50,526 nt of DNA, taken from the NCBI RefSeq assembly GCF_902499075.1, contig NZ_CABVPP010000056.1:1-50526 (forward strand), in the 5' to 3' direction. Positions 42,420 to 50,526 of this stretch are shown here, piece by piece. The position numbers and the translations under genes were made by a program. The stretch comes from Burkholderia pseudomultivorans. GTDB lineage: Bacteria; Pseudomonadota; Gammaproteobacteria; Burkholderiales; Burkholderiaceae. Position 1 is the first letter of the stretch. The number at the start of each line of letters is the position of its first letter. The notes beneath the pieces were generated by a model. It ran no database searches, was not told the DNA's origin, and worked only from the letters and a program-made list of their open reading frames with translations.

Positions 42420-43394
42420 TCATCCGGGCTGCGGGGCGAGTTCGGGCACGCCGGGCGTCACCACGCGCGGAGGGCGCGGATTGCCGGTCGGCGCGGCATG
42501 CAGCGCCAGCTCGCGGCTGCACGCGTTCAGGCGCTGCAGCGCGCGAAATTCGGACGGCGTCATCCCCTTCACCGCGCGAAACTGGCGGTTGAAGTTCGAC
42601 ACGTTGTTGAAGCCCGACTGGAAGCAGATATCGGTGATGTTCGCGTCGTCGGCGAGCAGCATCTGGCACGCGGCCTCGATTCGCAGCCGGTTCACGTACT
42701 GCACGAACGGCAAGCCGGTATGGCGATGGAACGCGCGCGAGAACGCGCTGACGCTCTGCCCGCTCAGCTGCGCGAGCTCGGATTCGCGCAGCTCGGACGC
42801 GAGGTTCTTGCCGATGTACGACAGCGCGTGGCTGAGCCGTGTAGGCGTGACGTCGGCCTGGTCGTACGCGGGACTCGCGAGCAGCGTGCGCTCGGCCGCC
42901 ACGCAGAGCCGTTCGAGGATCGTCATGAACAGCGCGATGCGGCGCATCCTGCGCGCCGTCAGCAATTCGTCGAACAGCGGCGCGATCGCGGCACTCGTCG
43001 CCGCATCGAAGCCGACGCCGCGCCGCGCATCGTCGAGCAGCGCCTGCGCGTCGCGGCATTCGGGAAACGCGTCCATGCAGCGGCGCACGAACTCGCGATC
43101 GAACTGGATCACCAGGTTGCGGCGCTCGACGGTTTCGCCTGCGGCCATGTCGCTGACCCAGTTGTGCGGCAGGTTCGGGCCGAGCAGCACGAGATGGCCT
43201 GGGCCGAACGAGCCGATGTGGTCGCCGACGAAGTACTTGCCGTGCGTCGCGACGATCAGGTGCAGTTCAAACTCGGGATGGAAGTGCCAGCGGATCGTGC
43301 GATACGGGTAGCCGTGCGACCAGACCTTGAACGACTCGTCGCGTCGCACTTCGACCACTTCCAGATCGGGGTGCATCATCGTTGGCGTCTCCAT
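42420..43394 (-). CDS. AraC-family regulator of the polyol operon
   Basis: A 324-residue regulator: cupin sensor domain at about 20-110 (RWHFHPEFELHLIVATHGKY, LLGPNLPHNW) and a C-terminal AraC helix-turn-helix pair at about 190-290 (LRESELAQLSGQSVSAFSRA, ICFQSGFNNVSNFNRQF). It is transcribed in the same direction as the ABC/polyol operon and lies 121 bases upstream of it, so it is the likely activator. GGAGACGCC upstream of ATGATG at 43379 makes that a possible alternative start. The tail is Pro-rich. Confidence 0.9.
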   Translation of the reverse strand: METPTMMHPDLEVVEVRRDESFKVWSHGYPYRTIRWHFHPEFELHLIVATHGKYFVGDHIGSFGPGHLVLLGPNLPHNWVSDMAAGETVERRNLVIQFDREFVRRCMDAFPECRDAQALLDDARRGVGFDAATSAAIAPLFDELLTARRMRRIALFMTILERLCVAAERTLLASPAYDQADVTPTRLSHALSYIGKNLASELRESELAQLSGQSVSAFSRAFHRHTGLPFVQYVNRLRIEAACQMLLADDANITDICFQSGFNNVSNFNRQFRAVKGMTPSEFRALQRLNACSRELALHAAPTGNPRPPRVVTPGVPELAPQPG

Positions 43395-43655
43395 TCCGAT
43401 GTCTCGCTGGCCGGCCTGTTCGGCTGTTCGCTCGTCCGCCGCCGGATTTCACCTGTTTTGCGCGGCGACGCGGACCGGTCGCATGGGAAACAATGTAGGT
43501 CGGTCGCGCGCGCGACTCCACCAACTTTACGCCTGATTTTCGATACTTTTTTGCGTATTCCGGCCGGGAATGGCGCCCGGCGGAAAATTTGTGCAATGCA
43601 GAAAGCGGCGCGGCGTCCGCCGTCATGACCGGACGCCCGTCGCTCCTCGCGGCGC

Positions 43656-44603
43656 TCACGCGGCCGAACTTTCCCGCGCGACGCGCGCTTCGTAAGTCTT
43701 CAGATGGTTGTACGCGATCCGCAGCAGCGACAGCGCGTCGCCCGCCTGCGGATCGCGGCGCGCGAGCAAATCGCCGAGCACGTGATCGGCCTCCACGCGC
43801 GCCCGGTTCTCGACGTCGCGCAGCATCGACGCGGTCAGCGGCGACGGCGTCAGCACCATCCGCTGCATCCGCTCGATCGCGACGGGGTCGGGCCGGTAGC
43901 CGTTGTGCGCGGCGATCGCGCTGCATTCGTCGAGCATCGTCTCGAGCAGGCGGCGACCGTCCGGCGCCGCGAGAATGTCGCCCACCGAGCCGCGGAACAG
44001 CGACGTGCTCGCGGCGAGCGTCGCAAGAAACACCCACTTGTCCCACATCCGCGCGGCAATGTCGTCGCTGAGCGTCGCATCGAAGCCCGCGCCGCCGAGC
44101 ACGCCGGCCAGCGCGCGCACGCGCGGCGACTCGCCGCCCGCGAGTTCGCCGAAGGTCACGCCGTGCGTGTCGTTCAGGTGCACGATGCGCTGCTCGCGAT
44201 CGAGCGTCGCCGCGATCACGCACAGCCCGCCGAGCACCTGCGCGGCGCCGAAGCGCTCGCGCAGCACGTCAAGATGACGCATGCCGTTCAGCATCGGCAG
44301 GATCAGCGTCTGCGGCCCGACGAACGGCGCGAACGACGCAATCGCATCATCGAGGCTGTATGCCTTGCAGCTCAGCAGCACGAGGTCGAACGGCGCGACG
44401 CCGGCGCCCGCGTCACCCGCGCGCACGGTCTGCACGTCCTTCAGCGTCAGATCGCCGCGCGGACTGCGGATCACGAGCCCGTCGCGGGCCAGCGCCGCCG
44501 CGCGTGCTTCGCGCACGAGAAACGTCACGTCGCGCCCCGCCGCCGCAAGCCGGCCGCCAAAGTACCCGCCGACCGCGCCGGCGCCCACTACCAGAATTCG
44601 CAT
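43656..44603 (-). CDS. 2-dehydropantoate 2-reductase family protein (ApbA/PanE)
   Basis: A 315-residue NADPH-dependent reductase. The Rossmann motif VGAGAVGGYFGGRL is at residues 6-19, the SCKAYSL segment (about 79-85, with the catalytic Lys) and the C-terminal DKWVFLATLAA and N-rich helix (SMLRDVENRARVEADHVLGD) fit ketopantoate reductases. An AAAGGAGG ribosome site precedes the ATG. Burkholderia genomes carry several paralogues, so the real substrate may be another 2-keto acid; a panE symbol is not justified. It is not in an operon with pantothenate genes. Confidence 0.88.
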   Translation of the reverse strand: MRILVVGAGAVGGYFGGRLAAAGRDVTFLVREARAAALARDGLVIRSPRGDLTLKDVQTVRAGDAGAGVAPFDLVLLSCKAYSLDDAIASFAPFVGPQTLILPMLNGMRHLDVLRERFGAAQVLGGLCVIAATLDREQRIVHLNDTHGVTFGELAGGESPRVRALAGVLGGAGFDATLSDDIAARMWDKWVFLATLAASTSLFRGSVGDILAAPDGRRLLETMLDECSAIAAHNGYRPDPVAIERMQRMVLTPSPLTASMLRDVENRARVEADHVLGDLLARRDPQAGDALSLLRIAYNHLKTYEARVARESSAA

Positions 44604-44853
44604 CGTTGCCTCCTTTCGGCTTGGTTCGGCGCACCCGATCGGGCCAGTAGCGCCAGTTCGTCGACAGTATAGCGATCCGCTTTATGTATATGCATAGATA
44701 ACCTTGCGCGCGTCGACGGCTTTCGCGCCGCGCATCCGGTCGCCCGGTCGACTAAGGGATTTCCCGCCTGCGGCCGCGATCGTTGCGCGCCGTCAAACAC
44801 TTATCCCGTCACGCCGTTACGGCGAGCCTGTTCGACCGACCGACCCTATCACC

Positions 44854-46407
44854 ATGCGCACTCTTACCCTGAATCAGAAACTCGCCTCGATGATCGTCAT
44901 CCTGTGGCTCGGCCTGCTCGTGATCGCCGGGCTCGGCGCATGGCAGACACGCGCGTCGATGATCGACAGCCGCCGCGACCAGCTCGCGTCGCTGGTCGAG
45001 CAGGCGACCAACGTCGCCGACCGCTACTACAAGCTGTCGCAGCAGAATGCGATGTCCGAGGCCGATGCGAAGCAGAAGGCGCTGGACGCGATCGCCGCGA
45101 TGCGTTACGGCACGGACGGCTATATCTCGATCAACGATTCGAAGCCGGTGATCGTGATGCATCCGATCAAGACCGAGCTGAACGGCAAGGACGTGTCGAA
45201 TTTCGCGGACCCGAACGGCAAGCACCTGTTCGTCGAGATCGTGAAGGCCGGCAACGCGGCGGGCGGCAAGGGCTTCGTCGAATATCTGTGGCCGAAGCCG
45301 GGCGCCGACAAGCCGCAGGACAAGACCAGCGCCGTGCAGCGTTTCGCGCCGTGGGACTGGTATCTGGTCACCGGCATGTACATGGACGACGTGCGCGCGG
45401 CCGTGCTCGCGAGCATCGGCCGCTGGCTCGCGATGACGGCCGTGCTCGGTGCGCTCGCGACCGTCGTGATGGTGCTCGTGCTGAAGAGCGTGCGCGCGAA
45501 CCTCGGCGGCGAACTCGAGACTGCGCTCGATGCCGCGCAGCGCATCGCGCAGGGCGACCTGACCGCGCGCGTCGACGTGAAGCACGACGATCGCGGCAGC
45601 CTGATGCACGCGCTGCACACGATGCAGGGCGGCCTGATCGACATGGTGTCGCGCGTGCGGGCCGGCACCGAGAACATCAACGTCGGCGCGAGCGAGATCG
45701 CGTCCGGCAACACCGACCTGTCGCAGCGCACCGAGGAACAGGCGGCCGCGCTCGTGCAGACGGCGTCGAGCATGGACCAGATGACCGCGAACGTGAAGCA
45801 GAACGCGGACAGCGCCGCGCAGGCCGCGTCGCTCGCGGGTCAGGCCGCGCAGGTGGCCACGCGCGGCAGCGCGGTCGTCGACGACGTGGTGCGCACGATG
45901 AACGAGATTACCGACCGCTCGCACAAGATCGGCGACATCATCGGCGTGATCGACGGCATCGCGTTCCAGACCAATATCCTCGCGCTGAATGCGGCCGTCG
46001 AAGCCGCGCGCGCGGGCGAACAGGGCCGCGGCTTCGCGGTGGTGGCGGCCGAGGTGCGCTCGCTCGCGCAACGCTCGGCGACGGCCGCGAAGGAGATCAA
46101 GTCGCTGATCGTGTCGTCGAACGAGACCGTCGAGCACGGCGCGACGCTCGTTACGCATGCGGGCGAGACGATGGCGGAGATCGTGCAGTCGGTGCGCCGC
46201 GTCAACGAGATCCTCGACGAGATCAGCCACGCGTCGCGCGAGCAAAGCGCCGGCATCGAGCAGGTCAATCGGGCGGTGGGCGAGATGGATCAGGTCACGC
46301 AGCAGAACGCCGCGCTCGTCGAGCAGGCCGCGGCCGCCGCGCATTCGCTGCGCGACCAGGCCGAGGCGCTGCGCGATGCGGTCACGCGCTTCGCGCTGCC
46401 GGCCTGA
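44854..46407 (+). CDS. methyl-accepting chemotaxis protein with single Cache domain
   Basis: A 517-residue chemoreceptor. Helix 1 is at about 11-30, a periplasmic sCache_2 sensor follows (about 33-185: [23 protein letters not shown]), helix 2 at 188-210, HAMP at about 212-265 and the signalling domain at about 270-510 with the hairpin tip [20 protein letters not shown]. sCache_2 sensors usually bind short organic acids. No C-terminal pentapeptide for CheR binding is visible (ends RFALPA). The start at 44854 is placed at the membrane helix; the open frame from 44704 is not coding. Confidence 0.93.
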   Translation: MRTLTLNQKLASMIVILWLGLLVIAGLGAWQTRASMIDSRRDQLASLVEQATNVADRYYKLSQQNAMSEADAKQKALDAIAAMRYGTDGYISINDSKPVIVMHPIKTELNGKDVSNFADPNGKHLFVEIVKAGNAAGGKGFVEYLWPKPGADKPQDKTSAVQRFAPWDWYLVTGMYMDDVRAAVLASIGRWLAMTAVLGALATVVMVLVLKSVRANLGGELETALDAAQRIAQGDLTARVDVKHDDRGSLMHALHTMQGGLIDMVSRVRAGTENINVGASEIASGNTDLSQRTEEQAAALVQTASSMDQMTANVKQNADSAAQAASLAGQAAQVATRGSAVVDDVVRTMNEITDRSHKIGDIIGVIDGIAFQTNILALNAAVEAARAGEQGRGFAVVAAEVRSLAQRSATAAKEIKSLIVSSNETVEHGATLVTHAGETMAEIVQSVRRVNEILDEISHASREQSAGIEQVNRAVGEMDQVTQQNAALVEQAAAAAHSLRDQAEALRDAVTRFALPA

Positions 46408-46441
46408 CCGATCCGGTTCGGCGGTGCACCGCCGCCGCGCC

Positions 46442-47140
46442 TCACTCGTCGAGCCGCGCCACGTGGCGCGCGTTCGCCCGCGCGCTGCCGGAGCGAACGG
46501 GCACGAGCCCCAGCCCGAGCCCCGCCGCATGCTGGACCAGCTCGACGTCGTTGTTGACGCCGAGCTTCTTCATCGCGCTGATCTTCTGCGCGCTGACCGT
46601 CTGCTTGCCCTTGTTGAGCCGCTCCGCGATCGTCTTGATCGGAATGCCGGCCAGATAGAGCCGGATCACCTCGATTTCGCGCGCCGACAGCTTCGTGGGC
46701 TCGCCTTCGCAGGACGACTCGATCGCGCGCCTGACGAGCGGCGACAGATAGCACCCGCCGCTGTAGCCCGAATGGATCGCAGTGACGATATGGCCGACTT
46801 CGTCGAACTTGCTGACGATGCTCACGCCGCCATACGCGAGAATCGAGCGCAGGATCACCGGGCTTTCGTCCGCGACCAGCGCGACGATCCCGACGTCCGG
46901 ACGCGTGCGGCGCAGCCATTCGAACAGCGCGATGCCGTCGAAACGCCGGTCGCCGCGCATCGAATAGTCGGCAAGCACGACGTCGCAGTCGACGACGCCG
47001 AACGACGCGACCAGTTCGGGCGTCGTCGAATAGACGCCGACCAGTTCGATCGCGGACCCGCTGGCCGCGATATGTTCCATGCCGGCCAGCGTCAACGGCC
47101 AGTCATATGCGAAAACGGTGCGAACACTGAATTTCCCCAT
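46442..47140 (-). CDS. RcsB/LuxR-type response regulator, incomplete acidic pocket
   Basis: A 232-residue regulator with a receiver-like domain (1-125) and a LuxR helix-turn-helix (about 145-205: KLSAREIEVIRLYLAGIPIK, LNKGKQTVSAQKISAMKKLG), similar to RcsB/BvgA. The phosphoacceptor region reads LADYSM with an Asp, but the usual N-terminal acidic pair is reduced to one Asp (FAYDWPL). Phosphorylation may be weak or absent. I chose 47140 as start; 47152 is possible. No kinase gene is adjacent. It is convergent with the chemoreceptor gene. Confidence 0.87.
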   Translation of the reverse strand: MGKFSVRTVFAYDWPLTLAGMEHIAASGSAIELVGVYSTTPELVASFGVVDCDVVLADYSMRGDRRFDGIALFEWLRRTRPDVGIVALVADESPVILRSILAYGGVSIVSKFDEVGHIVTAIHSGYSGGCYLSPLVRRAIESSCEGEPTKLSAREIEVIRLYLAGIPIKTIAERLNKGKQTVSAQKISAMKKLGVNNDVELVQHAAGLGLGLVPVRSGSARANARHVARLDE

Positions 47141-47512
47141 GCGCAGTCCCATGTGTTGCGCCGGGCGCGGGCTGAAAACGCGCACGCCCGGCAGGATTGG
47201 TGCCGAATCGGTTTTCAGGCTATTTTTAGCCCGGTAGTCATTCTATGAAGCTGTTCGCGGCCGCGATATCGGACGAGCACGCGATCGGCGCGCCAGGACG
47301 TAATACGAGTTTGATATTTGCGCCGGTTCGATCGGACGACGGCGTCCGGCATCGTCCGGTCGGCCGACGATAGGTGCGACGACGGGCCGGCCGGCGGATC
47401 AGCAGGTAAAATTGCGGCCTTTGCATGCCATTCCGGGCAACCGGCGGCGGGCAGCCGGCGCAAGCGCGCGCGGTGCCCGGCTGCGCGGCCGCCCGCTCAC
47501 GCCGCTTCATCC
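47141..47512. other. divergent intergenic region
   Basis: 372 bases between the RcsB-like regulator and the hypothetical at 47513. Near the regulator is an AT-richer part (47205-47250) with the small hairpin GGCTA-TTTT-TAGCC. I see no convincing gene; it must contain two promoters. Confidence 0.4.
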
Positions 47513-48001
47513 ATGACCGAATCCGATCTCCCATCCGACGACACCCGCATCCACGAAGACGGCCTCTGGCGCGACAACGGCTGGACCGCCCGCATCATCA
47601 AGAACGAGGACGACGACGGCTGGGCCGTCGAAATGATCAAGGACGGCGAAGCCGAGCCCGCGCTGGTCGGACCGTGGACGATGGGCCGCGACAAGAAGAA
47701 CCCGAAGCCGATGGACGCGAACGCGTTCCGCACGCTCGTGAAGACCGCGACCGAGGTGCTGATGCGGCACGAGCAGCAGCGGCGCGCGATGCTGCACAAG
47801 CAGGTGACGGTGTGGGCCGGCGAACAGGAAGTGTCGGTGACGCTCGACATCGTGCCCGACGAAATCGAGCCGTACGCCGAACTCAAGGCGTTCGACCCGT
47901 ACGGCGAACTGCTCGCCGACGCGAAGGTGTCGGCCGCGTTCAAGCTCAACAAGGCGAGCGCCGGCCGCTGGGTCGAATCGGGATTCGCGCGGCCGGCCTG
48001 A
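47513..48001 (+). CDS. conserved hypothetical protein, 162 residues
   Basis: An acidic soluble protein that begins MTESDLPSDDTRIHEDGLWR. The first half has the segment WTARIIKNEDDDGWAVEMIK with a beta-strand pattern; the second half alternates strands (VTVWAGEQEVSVTLDIVPDE) and ends in a basic helix. No domain is recognised. The ATG at 47513 is the first plausible one after a Pro/Arg-rich non-coding frame. It is convergent with the sigma-54 activator gene, 42 bases apart. Confidence 0.75.
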   Translation: MTESDLPSDDTRIHEDGLWRDNGWTARIIKNEDDDGWAVEMIKDGEAEPALVGPWTMGRDKKNPKPMDANAFRTLVKTATEVLMRHEQQRRAMLHKQVTVWAGEQEVSVTLDIVPDEIEPYAELKAFDPYGELLADAKVSAAFKLNKASAGRWVESGFARPA

Positions 48002-48043
48002 CGCCCGTTCATGCGCAGGGCGGCCCCGCAGCGGCCGCGCGCG

Positions 48044-49465
48044 TCAGCCGTGCAGCCCGTGCGCGGTCATCAGGCGGTACAGCGTCGCACGTGAAATGCC
48101 GAGTTCCGCCGCGACGTCCGCGTGCTGGTGGCGATGGCGCATCAGCGTTTCCTCGATCGCGCGCCGCTCGGCCTGCCGGCGTGCTTCGGCGAGCGTCTGC
48201 GGCTGGCGCGACGTGTACTGGTTCAGCTCCAGGTCGGCGGCCGAGATCATCGGGCCGTTCGTCATCACGACCGCGAACCGGATCCGGTTGATCAGCTCGC
48301 GCACGTTGCCGGGCCATCCGTAGTTGTGGATTGCCTCGACCGCGCAAGGCATGAAGCCGCGAATCCGGTGCGCACTGTCGCCGCGATACCGCTGCAGCAC
48401 ATGATCGGCGAGCAGCATGATGTCGCGGCCGCGCGTGCGCAGCGGCGGCTCGTCGATGCGCAGCACGCACAGGCGGTAATAGAGATCGGCGCGGAACCGC
48501 CCTGCCCGCATCGCCGCGTCGAGATCGACATGGGTCGCCGACACGATCCGCACGTCCACCGGAATCGACGCGTGCGCGCCGAGCCGCTCGATCGTCCCCT
48601 CCTGCAGGAAGCGCAGCAGGCTCGCCTGGCTCTCGAACGGCATGTCGCCGATTTCGTCGAGGAACAGCGTGCCGCCGTGCGCGGCCTCGATGCGGCCGAT
48701 CTTGCGCTGATGCGCGCCGGTAAACGCACCGCGCTCGTAGCCGAACAGTTCCGCCTGCAGCAGCGTCGACGGAATGGCCGCGCAGTTGACCGCGACGAAC
48801 GGTGCGTCGGCGCGCGCCGAGTGCTGGTGGATCGCCGCGGCCGTCAGCTCCTTGCCGGTGCCGGATTCGCCGGCGACGAACACGGTCGCGTCGGTGTTCG
48901 CGACCTTGCGGATCGTCGCGAACAGCCGGCGCATCGCGTCGCATGCACCGATCATCGCGCCGCCGGGCGGCACGGCATCCTCGGCCGGATCGCTTTCCGA
49001 CAGCTTCAGCATCCCGTACGCATGTCCGACGAGATAGCCGATCGTCGTGTAGGCCGTCGCGTTGCGCACATAGTCGAAACAGCATTGCCGGACCAGCCGG
49101 CAGATGGCGGCCTCCTTCAGACGTTCGTCGTCGGCCAGCGCGACCCAGCCGACCCGCGGATCGCGCAGCAGCGCCTCGAAGGCCGCGACGTCGGGCGACG
49201 CGAAGCTGCCGAAGTCGACGACGCCCGCATACAGGCGGTTCGCGCGAACGAGATTCAGTGCGTCCGCAACGGTTCTGGCGCGCCACACTTCCCAGCCGCG
49301 CGCGGCGAGGCACTCGACGAGCCCCGGGTCGTGACGCTGCGACAGATAGACGAGCGACCGCGACGGCGCCGCCTGGTTGCGCCGCACGGCGACGAACGGC
49401 GGCATGCACGCGTCGCCTTCGGCGTCCTGCGGACCGGACAGTCTGATCGAACAGCAATGGTTCAC
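48044..49465 (-). CDS. VpsR-like sigma-54-dependent activator
   Basis: A 473-residue enhancer-binding protein. The N-terminal 140 or so residues form a receiver-like domain of the VpsR type without a normal phosphorylation Asp pattern. The AAA+ domain (about 168-390) has Walker A GESGTGKE, the sigma-54 contact motif GAFTGA, Walker B GGTLFLDEIGDM and the arginine-finger area (GRFRADLYYRL). A Fis-type helix-turn-helix closes the protein (HADVAAELGISRATLYRLM). The GTG at 49465 is backed by GAGGT 6 bases upstream; ATG 49405 is the alternative. Relatives in Burkholderia bind c-di-GMP and control exopolysaccharide and biofilm genes; that role here is an inference. Confidence 0.88.
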   Translation of the reverse strand: MNHCCSIRLSGPQDAEGDACMPPFVAVRRNQAAPSRSLVYLSQRHDPGLVECLAARGWEVWRARTVADALNLVRANRLYAGVVDFGSFASPDVAAFEALLRDPRVGWVALADDERLKEAAICRLVRQCCFDYVRNATAYTTIGYLVGHAYGMLKLSESDPAEDAVPPGGAMIGACDAMRRLFATIRKVANTDATVFVAGESGTGKELTAAAIHQHSARADAPFVAVNCAAIPSTLLQAELFGYERGAFTGAHQRKIGRIEAAHGGTLFLDEIGDMPFESQASLLRFLQEGTIERLGAHASIPVDVRIVSATHVDLDAAMRAGRFRADLYYRLCVLRIDEPPLRTRGRDIMLLADHVLQRYRGDSAHRIRGFMPCAVEAIHNYGWPGNVRELINRIRFAVVMTNGPMISAADLELNQYTSRQPQTLAEARRQAERRAIEETLMRHRHQHADVAAELGISRATLYRLMTAHGLHG

Positions 49466-49568
49466 GATGACCTCGCCGCGTGTCGTAATCGGGAAGGCCG
49501 GCTGCGCTGGGTGCGCGGGCTCGTAGTCCCGCCGCGCGACGCCGGCATGTCCGCGGATTGAAGGCTCG

Positions 49569-50153
49569 CTATCGACAGAAGATGACGCGCTGCGTGTAGA
49601 CCTGCGGCTCGACGACAGGCTGCGCGGACCGGTTGATGTCATGCTGGTAAGCCCGGTAGGTCTTGCCGTTCACCGTCACTTCGTCGGCGCGCGCGGTCTC
49701 GATGGCGTTGAGCCCGGCGCGCTGCCAGTCGCTCACCGTGCTCGACGCCGACACGCTCGATTCGCCTGCGATTCGCTGCGTAATCGCGCCGCTGTCGGCC
49801 CACGGCTGCGTCTGCATGTCTTCGGCATGCTGCATCGCGCCGATCGTCTTGCCCGTCGGAGCAGGCCCGTTCTGCGCATCGAACGGCGCGCCGCGTCCGT
49901 AGACCGGCGATTGCCAGGACGGCGCGTGGCCGGCCTCGGGCACCATGTAGATCACCTGCGGATCGCCGACCATCATCATCGGCATGCATGCGGTGTTGTC
50001 CGCGCGGTTGAGCGTCGTCAGTGCCTGCTGAACGCTCGCGGCATTCGCGAGGGTCTGTTCGCTCAGGATGACAAAGACCGCCGGGTTCTGAAAAACCGCC
50101 TGCGCAGCGGCTTGCGCGCTATACAGCAGCAGAGCGACCAAAAAGATCCTCAT
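49569..50153 (-). CDS. secreted protein of unknown function, 194 residues
   Basis: A signal peptide is clear (MRIFLVALLLYSAQAAAQAV, cleavage after AQA near residue 18). The mature protein of about 175 residues has two Cys (near 56 and at 193), a Met-rich patch CMPMMMVGDP and a long polar middle (QHAEDMQTQPWADSGAITQR). I do not recognise a family. AAGGAGG sits upstream of the ATG. It lies 103 bases upstream of the VpsR-like gene on the same strand. Confidence 0.8.
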   Translation of the reverse strand: MRIFLVALLLYSAQAAAQAVFQNPAVFVILSEQTLANAASVQQALTTLNRADNTACMPMMMVGDPQVIYMVPEAGHAPSWQSPVYGRGAPFDAQNGPAPTGKTIGAMQHAEDMQTQPWADSGAITQRIAGESSVSASSTVSDWQRAGLNAIETARADEVTVNGKTYRAYQHDINRSAQPVVEPQVYTQRVIFCR

Positions 50154-50190
50154 GATTGAGGCCTCCTTGCATCCTCGTCAGGCAAAAAGA

Positions 50191-50220
50191 GGTGTTGACC
50201 TCGGGGATGGGACCAACACC
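50191..50220. promoter_or_regulatory. inverted repeat upstream of the secreted-protein gene
   Basis: GGTGTTG (50191-50197) and CAACACC (50214-50220) are complementary 7-bp arms with 16 bases between them, 38 bases before the start codon of the leftward gene at 50153. It could be an operator or a leader hairpin. Confidence 0.35.
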
Positions 50221-50263
50221 CGTCAAACCGGAACGATCGTCGTGCGGCAGGTCCGGGGGAAGC

Positions 50264-50291
50264 CCGTGCGACCGGCATGCCGGTCGCACGG
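50264..50291. terminator. perfect hairpin after the partial Ala/Pro-rich gene
   Basis: A 28-base perfect palindrome: 12-bp stem CCGTGCGACCGG / CCGGTCGCACGG with a CATG loop, 17 bases after the stop of the partial gene on the minus strand. There is no T-run, so termination may be weak; it separates this gene from the secreted-protein gene. Confidence 0.55.
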
Positions 50292-50307
50292 AGACCGGAC
50301 CCGCTGC

Positions 50308-50526
50308 TTACGACGACGTGCTCGTCGACACGGCCACCGGAATCGGCGCGGCCGGCACCGCAGGTGCGGCCTGCTGGTCGACCGCAGCCGGCGCTGCGTC
50401 CTTCGCCGGATCGGACACGGCCGGCATGTCGGCGGCCTGGGCCGCCGGTGCGGGCGCGGGTTCGGCTGCGACCGGCGTATCGGCGGCGGGCGGCGCGGCT
50501 TCCGGCGCCGGTGCGGCGGCGGCCTG
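50308..50526 (-). CDS. C-terminal part of an Ala/Pro-rich protein (partial)
   Basis: The last 72 residues of a minus-strand gene that enters from the right edge and stops with TAA at 50308-50310. The sequence is almost entirely Ala, Pro, Val and Asp (AAAPAPEAAPPAADTPVAAE, later DMPAVSDPAKDAAP) and ends in VAVSTSTSS. It looks like a disordered tail or linker, for example of a TonB-, secretion- or cell-wall-related protein. The body of the gene is outside the window. Confidence 0.7.
   Translation of the reverse strand, partial: QAAAAPAPEAAPPAADTPVAAEPAPAPAAQAADMPAVSDPAKDAAPAAVDQQAAPAVPAAPIPVAVSTSTSS

Noticed and set aside
46420-46433. Palindrome GGCGGTGCACCGCC between the chemoreceptor and the RcsB-like gene as terminator.
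   Set aside because: The stem is at most 5 to 7 bp with practically no loop and no T-run follows; such GC palindromes are expected by chance here.

Overview
The window is high-GC (by eye about two thirds G+C, strongly GC-ending codons) and reads as a Burkholderia genome, most likely Burkholderia cepacia complex and perhaps the second chromosome. This rests on the mix of genes: many LysR, AraC and LytTR regulators beside short transport or catabolic operons, a short Burkholderia-type H-NS protein, an entericidin, a Fiu/PiuC iron operon and a VpsR-like sigma-54 activator. The species call is an inference. No rRNA, tRNA, CRISPR array or intact insertion sequence was seen.

Layout. 0-8 kb: MHS-type transporter with a DUF2848 protein, an epimerase-like gene divergent from a LysR gene, a second LysR gene divergent from a 14-helix MFS exporter (with a clear T-N11-A operator), an oxidoreductase-like small protein, and a decayed RidA remnant. 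8-18 kb: an H-NS gene with a palindromic leader, a membrane protein, a LytS/LytTR two-component pair, two short-chain dehydrogenases, a DapB-like protein, a MoaF-fold protein divergent from an AraC regulator, a DMT transporter, a four-helix protein and an entericidin. 18-24 kb: an aspartate carbamoyltransferase with an extra N-terminal helix-turn-helix and operator-like palindromes, a FitAB-type toxin-antitoxin pair, and an iron operon (TonB receptor, Sel1 protein, PiuC hydroxylase).

24-34 kb is the accessory stretch. It holds a tightly coupled surface-glycan operon (GT4, polysaccharide deacetylase, ArnT/PMT-like enzyme, 36-residue membrane peptide), a regulator with two AraC helix-turn-helix regions, a frameshifted gene remnant, a small orphan gene, a 698-residue membrane protein, a Phd/VapC module and a truncated D-Ala-D-Ala dipeptidase remnant. 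34-44 kb: a MobA-like nucleotidyltransferase and a complete polyol/pentitol operon transcribed leftwards (AraC regulator, ribose-type ABC transporter of three genes, zinc alcohol dehydrogenase, FGGY kinase, L-xylulose-reductase-like SDR), then a ketopantoate-reductase-like gene. 44-50.5 kb: a chemoreceptor, an RcsB-like response regulator, a conserved hypothetical, a VpsR-like sigma-54 activator, a secreted protein and the C-terminal end of an Ala/Pro-rich protein running off the window.

The candidate I would follow first is the HTH-fused aspartate carbamoyltransferase. Its catalytic domain looks intact. Its sigma-70 promoter carries a perfect palindrome over the -10 element, and a 15-of-17 match to that palindrome lies inside its own coding sequence in the linker between the two domains. 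This arrangement suggests a metabolic enzyme that represses its own transcription.
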